A DNA stretch of 64,000 bases from Bacteroidaceae bacterium (GTDB lineage Bacteria > Bacteroidota > Bacteroidia > Bacteroidales > Bacteroidaceae), in assembly GCA_017442855.1 (NCBI GenBank), contig JAFSPM010000018.1:79853-143852 (forward strand), given 5' to 3'. The translations under genes and the position numbers were made by a program. This document shows positions 55,696 to 63,649 of this stretch, piece by piece; the first letter of the stretch is position 1; each line of letters begins with the position of its first letter. The notes under the pieces were generated by a model, which saw only the letters and a program-made list of their open reading frames with translations, searched no databases and was not told where the DNA came from.

Positions 55696-56126
55696 TGAAT
55701 ACTACTGAAAAGAAAATCGAACTGGATAAGAGATACTTGCGCATGGCAAGCATCTGGTCGGAGAATTCCTATTGCAAACGCCGTCAGGTGGGAGCACTGA
55801 TCGTAAAGGACAAGATGATTATCTCTGATGGCTATAACGGCACTCCTTCTGGGTTTGAGAACGTATGCGAGGACGAGAACAACGTGACTTATCCATACGT
55901 GTTGCATGCCGAGGCTAACGCCATCACTAAGATTGCACGCTCTAACAACAACAGTGAGGGTGCCACGCTATATGTAACAGACTCTCCCTGCATCGAGTGT
56001 GCAAAGCTGATCATTCAGGCAGGCATCAAACGGGTGGTGTATTCGCGTCAGTACCGACTGGACGATGGCATACAACTGCTCAAGAAAGCTAATATCGAAG
56101 TGGTGTTTTTGGAAATTGAAAATTGA
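55695..56126 (+). CDS. Deoxycytidylate (dCMP) deaminase
   Basis: A 143-aa zinc enzyme making dUMP for thymidylate synthesis. Zinc ligands are His71 and the catalytic Glu73 in VLHAEANAI, plus Cys99 and Cys102 in SPCIECAKL. The DGYNGTPSGFENVCED segment is the substrate loop of the dCMP-deaminase type. It overlaps the preceding lipoprotein gene by 1 bp and is followed by the S41 protease 9 bp later. Confidence 0.95.
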   Translation: MNTTEKKIELDKRYLRMASIWSENSYCKRRQVGALIVKDKMIISDGYNGTPSGFENVCEDENNVTYPYVLHAEANAITKIARSNNNSEGATLYVTDSPCIECAKLIIQAGIKRVVYSRQYRLDDGIQLLKKANIEVVFLEIEN

Positions 56127-56135
56127 AGATTAGAT

Positions 56136-57779
56136 ATGGCAAATAACAACAAGACTACACGATTTATACCATTCATTATTGCATTCAGCATAGTGGGTGG
56201 CATTCTGATAGGTACCTTCTATAGCAAGCACTATGGAGGTAACCGACTGGGTATCATAAACGGTTCTTCCAACAAGATCAATGCGTTGATGCGCATTGTG
56301 GAGGACCAGTACGTTGACACCATCGACATGGGCGATGTGGTGGAAGGTGCTTTGCCACAGATACTGGCACAGCTCGACCCCCACTCTACTTATATTCCTG
56401 CACAGGATGCCGAGGAAGTGAACTCCGAGCTGGAAGGTAGCTTTAGCGGCATCGGCATACAGTTTGTCATTCAGGATGATACTATCCATATCAATAGCGT
56501 GATTGAGGGTGGCCCTTCGGAGAAAGTGGGTATCTTGGCAGGCGACCGCATCATCAAGGTAAACGATAGTCTGTTTGTGGGCAAAGAGGTGAACGAACGT
56601 ACGGCGAAGGAACACCTGAAAGGTCCAAAAGGTTCGGAGGTGAAGATATCTGTCTTGCGTTCGGGTGAACCCGACTTGCTTGACTTCATCGTGGTGAGGG
56701 GCGACATTCCTCAGAACTCCATCAATGCAGCCTATATGATTACCGATGAGTTGGGCTACGTAAAGATTGACAAGTTTGCACGTACTACCCATGTGGAACT
56801 GTTGAACGCCATTGCCCAACTGAGTCACCAGAACTGTAAAGGTTTGATTATCGACCTGCGCGACAATACGGGTGGTTATATGGATGCTGCTCTACGCATG
56901 GTGAACGAGTTCCTGTCAGAAGGACGCCTGATGCTCTTCGCACAGGGGCGCAAGTATCCTCGCATGGAGGAATATGCTAACGGCACAGGTAGCTGTCAAC
57001 GCATGCCATTAGTGGTACTGATCAACGAAAGTTCTGCCTCAGCCAGCGAAATTTTTGCAGGAGCTATCCAGGACAACGACCGTGGTACCATCATTGGTCG
57101 CCGTTCGTTTGGCAAAGGACTGGTTCAGCAACCCATCGAGTTCAGTGATGGCTCATCTATCCGCTTGACCATAGCAAGGTACTATACCCCTTCAGGACGT
57201 TGCATTCAACGCCCATACGAGAATGGCAAGGATCCAGAGTATGACACCGACTGGATCAACCGCTATGAACATGGTGAGTTCTTCTCGGAAGACAGTATTA
57301 AACTTAACACCGATGAGGAATTCTTCACCACCCTGGGTCGTCCGGTCTATGCAGGTGGTGGCATTATGCCCGATATCTTCGTGCCACAAGATACCATTGG
57401 CGTAACATCTTACTTGATTGAGGTGAGCAACAAGGGACTAATCTCTCGTTTTGGTTTTGCCTATAGCGACAAGAACCGTGAGAAACTCACCGAGATGGGT
57501 GACCCTGAAAAGCTGGCCAGCTATCTGTCGAAGCAGGACATCACAGGGCAGTTTATCCGTTATTGCGACACCAAGGGTGTGAAACGTCGCAACTTATTGA
57601 TTAACAAATCGCACAAGCTATTGGAGAAATACCTCTGTGCCAATATCATCAGCAATATTCTCGGCACGCAACCCTACATCCAGTACTGGAATCGTGATGA
57701 CAAGACCGTGCTGAAAGCCATCGAGGTATTGGAGAAAGGCGAGGCATTCCCCCAAGCTCCGGAAACCGTTGACCATTGA
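56136..57779 (+). CDS. S41-family C-terminal processing protease
   Basis: A 547-aa serine protease. One N-terminal membrane anchor (FIPFIIAFSIVGGILIG) is followed by a PDZ domain (about 85-180: IGIQFVIQDDTIHINSVIEGGPSEKVGI) and the S41 core with catalytic Ser in ESSASASEIFAGAIQDN (about residue 300) and Lys in GRRSFGKGLVQQP. It probably acts in the periplasm on unfolded or tagged proteins. A C-terminal about 150-residue tail follows the core. Its stop lies in a GTTGAC-rich run. Confidence 0.93.
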   Translation: MANNNKTTRFIPFIIAFSIVGGILIGTFYSKHYGGNRLGIINGSSNKINALMRIVEDQYVDTIDMGDVVEGALPQILAQLDPHSTYIPAQDAEEVNSELEGSFSGIGIQFVIQDDTIHINSVIEGGPSEKVGILAGDRIIKVNDSLFVGKEVNERTAKEHLKGPKGSEVKISVLRSGEPDLLDFIVVRGDIPQNSINAAYMITDELGYVKIDKFARTTHVELLNAIAQLSHQNCKGLIIDLRDNTGGYMDAALRMVNEFLSEGRLMLFAQGRKYPRMEEYANGTGSCQRMPLVVLINESSASASEIFAGAIQDNDRGTIIGRRSFGKGLVQQPIEFSDGSSIRLTIARYYTPSGRCIQRPYENGKDPEYDTDWINRYEHGEFFSEDSIKLNTDEEFFTTLGRPVYAGGGIMPDIFVPQDTIGVTSYLIEVSNKGLISRFGFAYSDKNREKLTEMGDPEKLASYLSKQDITGQFIRYCDTKGVKRRNLLINKSHKLLEKYLCANIISNILGTQPYIQYWNRDDKTVLKAIEVLEKGEAFPQAPETVDH

Positions 57780-57842
57780 CCGTTGACCACATAACGTTGA
57801 CAAGAAAAAAGGCTTTTGGGGGGCAGGTTGTAAAGTAACAAT

Positions 57843-58367
57843 ATGAACAAGGTTGAACTTAGGAAATACATCAGGGCACTGAAAGTACAGCACCAGGCAA
57901 CGGTAACTGCTGATTCCGAGCGAATCATGCAGGTGGTGGCGAATGATGCCCATTTCCTGAGTGCCAAGACCGTGCTGTTGTATCACTCGTTGGGTGACGA
58001 GGTCAACACCCACCAGTTCATCGAAGAATGGTGCACGAAAAAGCTACTGCTCTTACCAGTGGTGGTAGGCAATGACTTAGAACTGAGGTGCTATCGTGGT
58101 GCCTACGAATTGAAGATGGGTACTTTCGGCATTGCAGAACCCACAGGTCCTTTGTTCACCGACTATGCAAAGATTAATTTCGTAGCCGTACCAGGTATGG
58201 CTTTTGACAAGAACGGTAACCGTTTAGGCAGGGGCAAAGGCTACTACGACCGTCTGTTACCCAAACTCACCCGTGCCTACAAGGCAGGTATCTGTTTCCC
58301 CTATCAATTAGTTGATGAAGTACCAGTAGAGCAGAATGACATCCCAATGAATACTGTTATTTACTAA
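57843..58367 (+). CDS. 5-formyltetrahydrofolate cyclo-ligase
   Basis: A 174-aa ATP-dependent enzyme that returns 5-formyl-THF to methenyl-THF. The C-terminal loop GRGKGYYDRLLP is the phosphate-binding signature, and the N-terminus ELRKYIRALK with a conserved Lys/Arg helix is typical. Seen just before it is a T-poor GC-rich stretch without a clear promoter. The one-carbon pathway links it to the gcvP and ser genes of the window only by metabolism. Confidence 0.92.
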   Translation: MNKVELRKYIRALKVQHQATVTADSERIMQVVANDAHFLSAKTVLLYHSLGDEVNTHQFIEEWCTKKLLLLPVVVGNDLELRCYRGAYELKMGTFGIAEPTGPLFTDYAKINFVAVPGMAFDKNGNRLGRGKGYYDRLLPKLTRAYKAGICFPYQLVDEVPVEQNDIPMNTVIY

Positions 58368-58370
58368 AGG

Positions 58371-58661
58371 TTACCTAAAAACAATATTAGTTATTACCTG
58401 CGCCCCCACATGCTGATTCATCTTGGTCACCAGTTGCTGGCGACCCATCATCAGCTGTTGGCGCAAAGGAGGCGATGTCACCTCCACATATAATGTCTGG
58501 TTCTTGATAAACTGTGGCTTCGAGAGTGCAGCTATGGTAGGTCCCATTACCTCGCCCCAGGCATCCATCAGTCGTTTCTCGTTCAGCGGCGTTTCCAAGC
58601 CCTCCTGGCGAAGGAATTTGCGAATGAGCATCCCCACCGATTCTGCATCATTCCTTCTCAT
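58371..58661 (-). CDS. DUF721/DciA-like protein
   Basis: A 96-aa protein (MRRNDAESVGMLIRKFLRQEG...) with the pattern LNEKRLMDAWGEVMGPTIAALSKPQFIKNQTLYVEVTSPPLRQQLMMGRQQLVTKMN of the DUF721 KH-like domain. DciA members load the replicative helicase in bacteria lacking DnaC or DnaI. The recF gene directly upstream on the same strand overlaps its start by 14 bp, a usual pairing in Bacteroidota. An ATG at 58673 is an alternative start. Confidence 0.85.
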   Translation of the reverse strand: MRRNDAESVGMLIRKFLRQEGLETPLNEKRLMDAWGEVMGPTIAALSKPQFIKNQTLYVEVTSPPLRQQLMMGRQQLVTKMNQHVGAQVITNIVFR

Positions 58662-59766
58662 AGTCGCCTCCATTTATGGGTGTCACCACCCCGTCAGTCA
58701 CACTGAACAGGCTATAATCCACCTGTGTCTTTTCCAATATCCTGTCTAAATTCTCACGATTGGTATCGGTAATGAATATTTGTCCGAAGCGGTCGCTACC
58801 CACCAGCTTCACAATCTGTTCCACACGGTGCACATCCAGTTTGTCGAAGATGTCGTCCAGCAACAGCAAAGGCACGGTACCGATGCGTTTCAAGAAATCA
58901 AACTGTGCCAGTTTCAGAGCTATCAGGTAAGTCTTGTTCTGCCCTTGTGACCCTTCACGCTTCAGAGGATACCCCCCTAACTCCATCTCCAGGTCGTCTT
59001 TGTGGATGCCATGCAGTGAGAAGCCCATGATGCGGTCTTTCGGACGACTATCCTTCAGCACCTTCTTCAGCGAGTTGTTCCTCGCATGACTCTCGTAGGT
59101 CAGTCCCACCAACTCTTTGTCCTCGGAGATATAAGAATAGAACTGCTGGAATATCGGAATAAACTCCTGTATGAATGCTTCGCGCTTGCGGAACACCACC
59201 TCCCCTTCCTGCGCCATCATCTCCTCCCAGATGGCCAGCATCTCATCATCCACTGTTTCCTCCTTTTTCAAGAGGGTGTTGCGTTGCGCCAATGCCTTGT
59301 TATACCGTATCAGTGACTCCAGGTACTCTTTATCATACTGAGAAATCACCACATCCATAAACCTGCGACGTTCCTCGCTACCACCAGCTATCAAGGTCGA
59401 GTCATCAGGCGACACCATCACTAAAGGAATGAGACCAATATGATCGGACAATCGTTGGTATTCTTTCTTGTTGCGTTTAAACTGTTTCTTCTGCTTACGC
59501 TTCATGCCACAGAATATCTCCTCTGGGCGACCATCATCGGTAGCATACTCACCCTGTATCATAAAAAACTCAGCCGTATGCAGCATGTTTTGCGAGTCGA
59601 TGGGGTTGCCGGCACTCTTGCAGAACGAAAGATAGTAGATGGCATCCAGTAAGTTGGTCTTACCCATGCCGTTCTGTCCGAAGAAACAGTTCAGCTTGGA
59701 AGAAAATGTCAGGTCGGTCTGCGCGATATTCTTGTAATTCAGTATGGAGATACGGTTTAATATCAT
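58648..59766 (-). CDS. recF: DNA replication and repair protein RecF
   Basis: A 372-aa SMC-like ATPase that helps RecR and RecO load RecA at gaps. Walker A is GQNGMGKTNLLDAIYY (30-45), the signature motif lies near GSQGQNKTYLIALKLAQ, and Walker B is LLLDDIFDKLD. Overlap with the DciA-like gene downstream marks a co-translated pair. Confidence 0.95.
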   Translation of the reverse strand: MILNRISILNYKNIAQTDLTFSSKLNCFFGQNGMGKTNLLDAIYYLSFCKSAGNPIDSQNMLHTAEFFMIQGEYATDDGRPEEIFCGMKRKQKKQFKRNKKEYQRLSDHIGLIPLVMVSPDDSTLIAGGSEERRRFMDVVISQYDKEYLESLIRYNKALAQRNTLLKKEETVDDEMLAIWEEMMAQEGEVVFRKREAFIQEFIPIFQQFYSYISEDKELVGLTYESHARNNSLKKVLKDSRPKDRIMGFSLHGIHKDDLEMELGGYPLKREGSQGQNKTYLIALKLAQFDFLKRIGTVPLLLLDDIFDKLDVHRVEQIVKLVGSDRFGQIFITDTNRENLDRILEKTQVDYSLFSVTDGVVTPINGGDYEKE

Positions 59767-59845
59767 ATTTCAATCCTTTCACAAGGCAAAAGTAGCCAAA
59801 ATTTTGATGTTTTGTGTGGGTTATGCAAAAAAAGATGCCTTGAAA

Positions 59846-59877
59846 TTTCGCAGATAGTACAAAAAGCTGTAATTTTG
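59846..59877 (+). promoter_or_regulatory. Probable promoter of the TPR gene and ribH
   Basis: TTTC (59846-59849), a 20-bp gap, and a perfect TAATTTTG (59870-59877), 49 bp before the ATG at 59926. Confidence 0.6.
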
Positions 59878-59925
59878 CGGGTCGAAAACTATAAAAGCGA
59901 AAAAAATATAAAATTTTCAATAGAT

Positions 59926-60615
59926 ATGGCAAATCAGAAGAAAAAGGACGAAGCCTTAAATGTAGAAGAAGTCCTCTCAACATCAGAGGCATTTATCTTA
60001 AAGAACAAGAAGACAATTGTAGGTGTTATCGTAGCACTGGTAGTTATCATTGCAGGCATTTTCGCTTATAACCACCTGTATAAGGCTCCTCGTGAGAAGA
60101 AGGCCTATGCAGCTCTGTTCAAGGGTGAGCAGTATTTCGAGAACCAGCAGTTCGACTTGGCTATCAATGGTGATAGCATCGGCTACAACGGTTTTCTGAA
60201 GGTAGCTGACGAGTTCAGTGGCACCAAGGCAGCTAACCTGGCCAATGCATACGCTGGCTTGAGCTACGCACACCTGGGCTTGAACGAAGAAGCTGTGAAG
60301 TACTTGGATAAGTTCAGCGCTAATGACGAGATGATTGCCCCAGCCATCAAGGGTGCTATGGGTAATGTATATGTTGAGCTGGGTAATATCAGCAAGGCCA
60401 TCTCACTATTGCAGGCAGCTGCTAAGGAGGCCGACAACAATACACTGAGCCCTGTATTCTTGCAGCAGGCAGGTGAGCTGCTGGTAAAGGAAGGCAAGTA
60501 CGACGAGGCTATTGAGGCTTACCAGACCATCAAGGACAAGTATTTCAACTCTTACCAGTCAATGGACATCGACCGTTTTCTGGAAGCAGCTAAGTTAATG
60601 AAGAACAGCAAGTAA
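59926..60615 (+). CDS. Membrane-anchored TPR protein
   Basis: A 229-aa protein with an N-terminal cytosolic stretch, one membrane helix ([19 protein letters not shown]) and tetratricopeptide repeats (about residues 70-220; e.g. [38 protein letters not shown]). The topology and repeats resemble YfgM-like proteins, but that match is not certain. The start at 59926 was chosen; the frame reaches 59812 through the promoter. ribH follows after 2 bp. Confidence 0.85.
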   Translation: MANQKKKDEALNVEEVLSTSEAFILKNKKTIVGVIVALVVIIAGIFAYNHLYKAPREKKAYAALFKGEQYFENQQFDLAINGDSIGYNGFLKVADEFSGTKAANLANAYAGLSYAHLGLNEEAVKYLDKFSANDEMIAPAIKGAMGNVYVELGNISKAISLLQAAAKEADNNTLSPVFLQQAGELLVKEGKYDEAIEAYQTIKDKYFNSYQSMDIDRFLEAAKLMKNSK

Positions 60616-60617
60616 TC

Positions 60618-61124
60618 ATGGCAACTGCATTCCATATCGAGCACGAGCGTCAAGCTACCCAGACTGATTCCTCAGCCAAGGGCTATAAGTTTGGCATTGT
60701 TGTGTCAGAATGGAACAGCAACATTACCGATGCGTTGCGCGACGGAGCCATCAAGACATTGTTGATGCACGGTGCGAACGAAGACGATATCTTGGTGGAA
60801 ACGGTGCCTGGAAGCTTTGAGTTGACCTATGCCGCTTCGCTAATGATGAAAAATGCGCCAGTAGATGCCATCATCGTGCTTGGCAGTGTGGTGCGAGGCG
60901 ACACCCCCCACTTCGACTATGTTTGTCAGGGTGTGACCCAAGGTATCGCACAGCTCAACGCAGAAGGCAAGATTCCTGTTATCTTTGGCGTACTTACCAC
61001 AGACAACATGGAGCAGGCAGAAGAACGAGCTGGTGGAAAGTTGGGCAACAAGGGCAGTGAGTGTGCTGACACAGCTATCCACATGATAAATTTTGCTCGT
61101 TTCATTTGCAGTTTAAAAAATTAG
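60618..61124 (+). CDS. ribH: 6,7-dimethyl-8-ribityllumazine synthase
   Basis: A 168-aa enzyme, penultimate step of riboflavin synthesis. The active-site blocks are [31 protein letters not shown] and [23 protein letters not shown], with the catalytic His in the last. It is co-transcribed with the TPR gene. A promoter for the downstream tRNA-Tyr lies within its 3' end. Confidence 0.96.
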   Translation: MATAFHIEHERQATQTDSSAKGYKFGIVVSEWNSNITDALRDGAIKTLLMHGANEDDILVETVPGSFELTYAASLMMKNAPVDAIIVLGSVVRGDTPHFDYVCQGVTQGIAQLNAEGKIPVIFGVLTTDNMEQAEERAGGKLGNKGSECADTAIHMINFARFICSLKN

Positions 61125-61135
61125 TTGTAACTTTG
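61105..61135 (+). promoter_or_regulatory. Promoter of the tRNA-Tyr/tRNA-Gly unit
   Basis: TTTG (61105-61108), a 19-bp gap, then a perfect TAACTTTG (61128-61135), overlapping the ribH stop and 38 bp before the tRNA. Confidence 0.75.
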
Positions 61136-61173
61136 CAAACGCAAAACCTGATAAGGGTTACACATAACGGTTT

Positions 61174-61256
61174 GGGCAAATACCAGAGTGGCCAAATGGG
61201 GCAGACTGTAAATCTGCTGGCGTACGCCTTCGGTGGTTCGAATCCATCTTTGCCCA
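61174..61256 (+). tRNA. tRNA-Tyr (anticodon GTA)
   Basis: The acceptor GGGCAAA pairs with TTTGCCC; the anticodon stem CAGA/TCTG encloses CTGTAAA; a long variable arm (GGCGTACGCC) and T-loop TTCGAAT complete the class II shape. Confidence 0.95.
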
Positions 61257-61268
61257 CAAGAAAGACAA

Positions 61269-61341
61269 GCGGAATTGTCGTGCCAACGAGCGCAGAGCCA
61301 AGCTCGCTTGAGCTATGCCGAGTGCAGCCTGACAATGCCGC
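61269..61341 (+). repeat. Palindromic dispersed repeat between two tRNAs
   Basis: Outer arms GCGGAATTGTC (61269-61279) and GACAATGCCGC (61331-61341) pair at 10 of 11 positions. The inner 61288-61321 is the second copy of the repeat at 5046-5079 (29 of 34 identical) with central AAGCTCGCTT. Confidence 0.8.
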
Positions 61342-61360
61342 AAAATCAAAGATTTTGCGG
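61338..61360 (+). repeat. Perfect hairpin running into tRNA-Gly
   Basis: CCGCAAAATC and GATTTTGCGG form a 10-bp stem with a 3-nt loop. The last four bases (61357-61360) are also the first four of tRNA-Gly, so the precursor can pair its 5' end in two ways. Confidence 0.8.
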
Positions 61361-61429
61361 AAGTAGCTCAGTTGATAGAGCATTAGCCTTCCAAGCTGAG
61401 GGTCGCGGGTTTGAGCCCCGTCTTCCGCT
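61357..61429 (+). tRNA. tRNA-Gly (anticodon TCC)
   Basis: Acceptor GCGGAAG pairs with CTTCCGC; D-arm TAGCTCAGTTGATAGAGCA; anticodon stem TTAGC/GCTGA around CTTCCAA; T-arm GGTTTGAGC. The 3' CCA is not encoded. Confidence 0.96.
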
Positions 61430-61435
61430 CTAAGC

Positions 61436-61471
61436 ATATCAGTCGTCTCAACAGGCGACTGATATTTTTTT
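61436..61471. terminator. Terminator after tRNA-Gly
   Basis: A 10-bp stem ATATCAGTCG / CGACTGATAT followed by TTTTTTT; it also faces the end of the leftward membrane-protein gene. Confidence 0.85.
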
Positions 61472-61495
61472 GACAGTCATCCAGATAACAGCTGA

Positions 61496-62287
61496 TTATT
61501 GCTCTGTACTCAACTGTTGGGTAGTGTAGTCATACTCTGATCCGTATGAGCTGTGAGGAATGGTGAAGATGGCTATCATAAGCAGCACAGCAAAGGCAAC
61601 AACCCACTTGTTATACTTCCACTTCAACGTAGCTAAGGCCACCAAAAAGACCAAGAAAGAGATAAGAGTCTTGTTGTCAGTCAAGTCTGTACCGAAAGGA
61701 AAGCCTGTCCACCAAGGGCCGAAAGCTACATGCTGTACGAGCGGTCCCAGTACAAAGCCGCCAATGAATAAGGTCACAACCGTAATTTTCAGCCAACGGC
61801 GATATTCCTTACGGGATATGACCAGCATAAGTGTATAGACGGCAAACAACATGGCGGCAAACATAAACAGGATATGTGGCACCAAGATGCTGGCAGGAAC
61901 ATCGTTGCGGAAACGGATAATGAGAGGTTCATCAGCACAATAGTCCTTGTCCCCTACCGTGATGTAATACTGCAACTTTCCAGCCACCGGCTGTACGGGC
62001 AAGACAGCTTGCCATTGGTCTTCATGCCAATTGAAATCCACTGTGGTGTAGTCGTCCGTGGTTGGATAACGTCTGTAGTGGATCTGTGCCGTTGTATGAG
62101 AAGGAACGCCCTTCAATACCACGATCTCATTGCTCTGCACCCCACTTCGTGGCAGTCGCTGCTTGTAACTCTCCCCATTCAACTCTATGGTCACTCTCTT
62201 GGGATTCGTGGGTCCCGTCATGCGTTGGTAAACGCTCAATACCAAGGTGATGACAACGGCAAACAGCCAATATACGAACTTCTTCAT
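61496..62287 (-). CDS. Membrane protein of unknown function
   Basis: I do not recognise a family with certainty. The 263-aa product has an N-terminal membrane helix (FVYWLFAVVITLVLSVY), a periplasmic beta domain (about 25-125, with HYRRYPTTDDYTTVDF and LQYYITVGDKDY), and four more helices (about 133-250). The beta domain resembles an Ig-like or binding-protein fold on an anchored module. Its start overlaps the stop of the M28 peptidase by 1 bp (TAATG), so the two proteins may act together. Confidence 0.6.
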   Translation of the reverse strand: MKKFVYWLFAVVITLVLSVYQRMTGPTNPKRVTIELNGESYKQRLPRSGVQSNEIVVLKGVPSHTTAQIHYRRYPTTDDYTTVDFNWHEDQWQAVLPVQPVAGKLQYYITVGDKDYCADEPLIIRFRNDVPASILVPHILFMFAAMLFAVYTLMLVISRKEYRRWLKITVVTLFIGGFVLGPLVQHVAFGPWWTGFPFGTDLTDNKTLISFLVFLVALATLKWKYNKWVVAFAVLLMIAIFTIPHSSYGSEYDYTTQQLSTEQ

Positions 62288-63558
62288 TACTTTGCAGGAT
62301 TCAAGTTTACTTGGAATACTAATATCTCTTCCCCACGCAACACTTTCACAGGAATGGTGGTTCCCGGCTCTAGTTCCGACAAGCGCTCCATGTATTCATT
62401 CATGTCCTTAACAGGCTTGCCGTCGATTTCCTGTATAACGTCACCACTTCGGATACCAGCATTATGTGCAGGCTTACCGGCTACCACAATATCCGCTCGA
62501 AGCCCAGGAATGCGACTGGCACCCATGACATCGGGCATCAGGCCTAAAGTCACCTTGAACTTGGCATGACTCATCGTATTGCTACTTGGCACATTGATGA
62601 AATCTGGTGTCTGTGGCATATTCACCAGTCTCGTTATCAGCTCCTTTGAGTAATCCAACGTCTGTTGCATGCCATCATAATTCAACGTAGGTGGCAAATC
62701 ATCAGGAGTATGATACTCCATGTGACCGCCAGTAGTTAGGAAGAGCACCGGGATGTCAGCTGCCACGAACGACGCCTGATCACTTGCCCCATAGCCGTCA
62801 GCCGTACAGCTGACATTCAACTTCGTCAACTCAGCCACTTGCTCTGCCATCGCTTTGAATTCAGAACTGGTACCTGTGCCAGAAACACTCAGCGCATTGT
62901 CACGCATGCGTCCCACCATGTCCAAGTTCACCATAGCCACAATCCCATCCTTTGTTGTCGGCAAATTGATACGCTGTGCGTCAGCATGCCTCATCCATTC
63001 CAGAAACTCCTTGGAGCCCACCAAGCCTTGCTCCTCCGCGCCGAAAAACATGAAGATGATACTTCTTGGCGAGCGGTTCTTCTTAAAATACTTAGCCAGT
63101 TCGAGTACTACAGCATCGCCACTGGCATTGTCATCAGCACCAGGATGCACAGCCAGCGTGTCAGGACGGCGTGAGCCAGAGTCCTTGCCCCCCATGCCCA
63201 GATGGTCATAATGCGATCCCACTACAATATATTCGTGCTTTAAACGTTTGTCCTTACCTGGTAGCACAGCAATGATATTATGAGTGGTCCGCTCAGTCTC
63301 TTTCGTTTTCCCGTAGGTAAAGTCTTGATAGTATGCTATATTTTTCTTACCCTTCAGAACAGGTTTGAGCTTCAAGCCACGAAGTTTGCCAACAATAAAT
63401 TCAGAAGCGAGGGTGTCACCCGCAGTGGCAGGATACCTGCCGCCAAGTTCCTGAGAAGCCAAGTATTCCACCACTTGCCTCATGTCATCCTGCTTTTGGG
63501 CAAACGACTGAGCAACAAGGGCGAAGGCCAGAGATAGAGCAATGAAGATATGTTTCAT
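62287..63558 (-). CDS. M28-family aminopeptidase with C-terminal PDZ domain
   Basis: A 423-aa secreted zinc peptidase with signal MKHIFIALSLAFALVAQSFA. The metal site is visible as VGSHYDHLGMGG (His), HPGADDNASGD (Asp), FGAEEQGL (Glu-Glu) and GGHMEYHTPDDLP (His). The C-terminal 100 residues are a PDZ domain (GIRSGDVIQEIDGKPVKDMNEYM), as in several Bacteroidota M28 peptidases. It probably trims peptides outside the cytoplasm. Confidence 0.93.
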   Translation of the reverse strand: MKHIFIALSLAFALVAQSFAQKQDDMRQVVEYLASQELGGRYPATAGDTLASEFIVGKLRGLKLKPVLKGKKNIAYYQDFTYGKTKETERTTHNIIAVLPGKDKRLKHEYIVVGSHYDHLGMGGKDSGSRRPDTLAVHPGADDNASGDAVVLELAKYFKKNRSPRSIIFMFFGAEEQGLVGSKEFLEWMRHADAQRINLPTTKDGIVAMVNLDMVGRMRDNALSVSGTGTSSEFKAMAEQVAELTKLNVSCTADGYGASDQASFVAADIPVLFLTTGGHMEYHTPDDLPPTLNYDGMQQTLDYSKELITRLVNMPQTPDFINVPSSNTMSHAKFKVTLGLMPDVMGASRIPGLRADIVVAGKPAHNAGIRSGDVIQEIDGKPVKDMNEYMERLSELEPGTTIPVKVLRGEEILVFQVNLNPAK

Positions 63559-63649
63559 AAATATAGGGTTTCGCTTAGCGCCTAATTAACCGGTTGCAAA
63601 ATTACAATCTTCATTTCAAAAAAGTAATCCTCATTTATAAGTATTTTGA

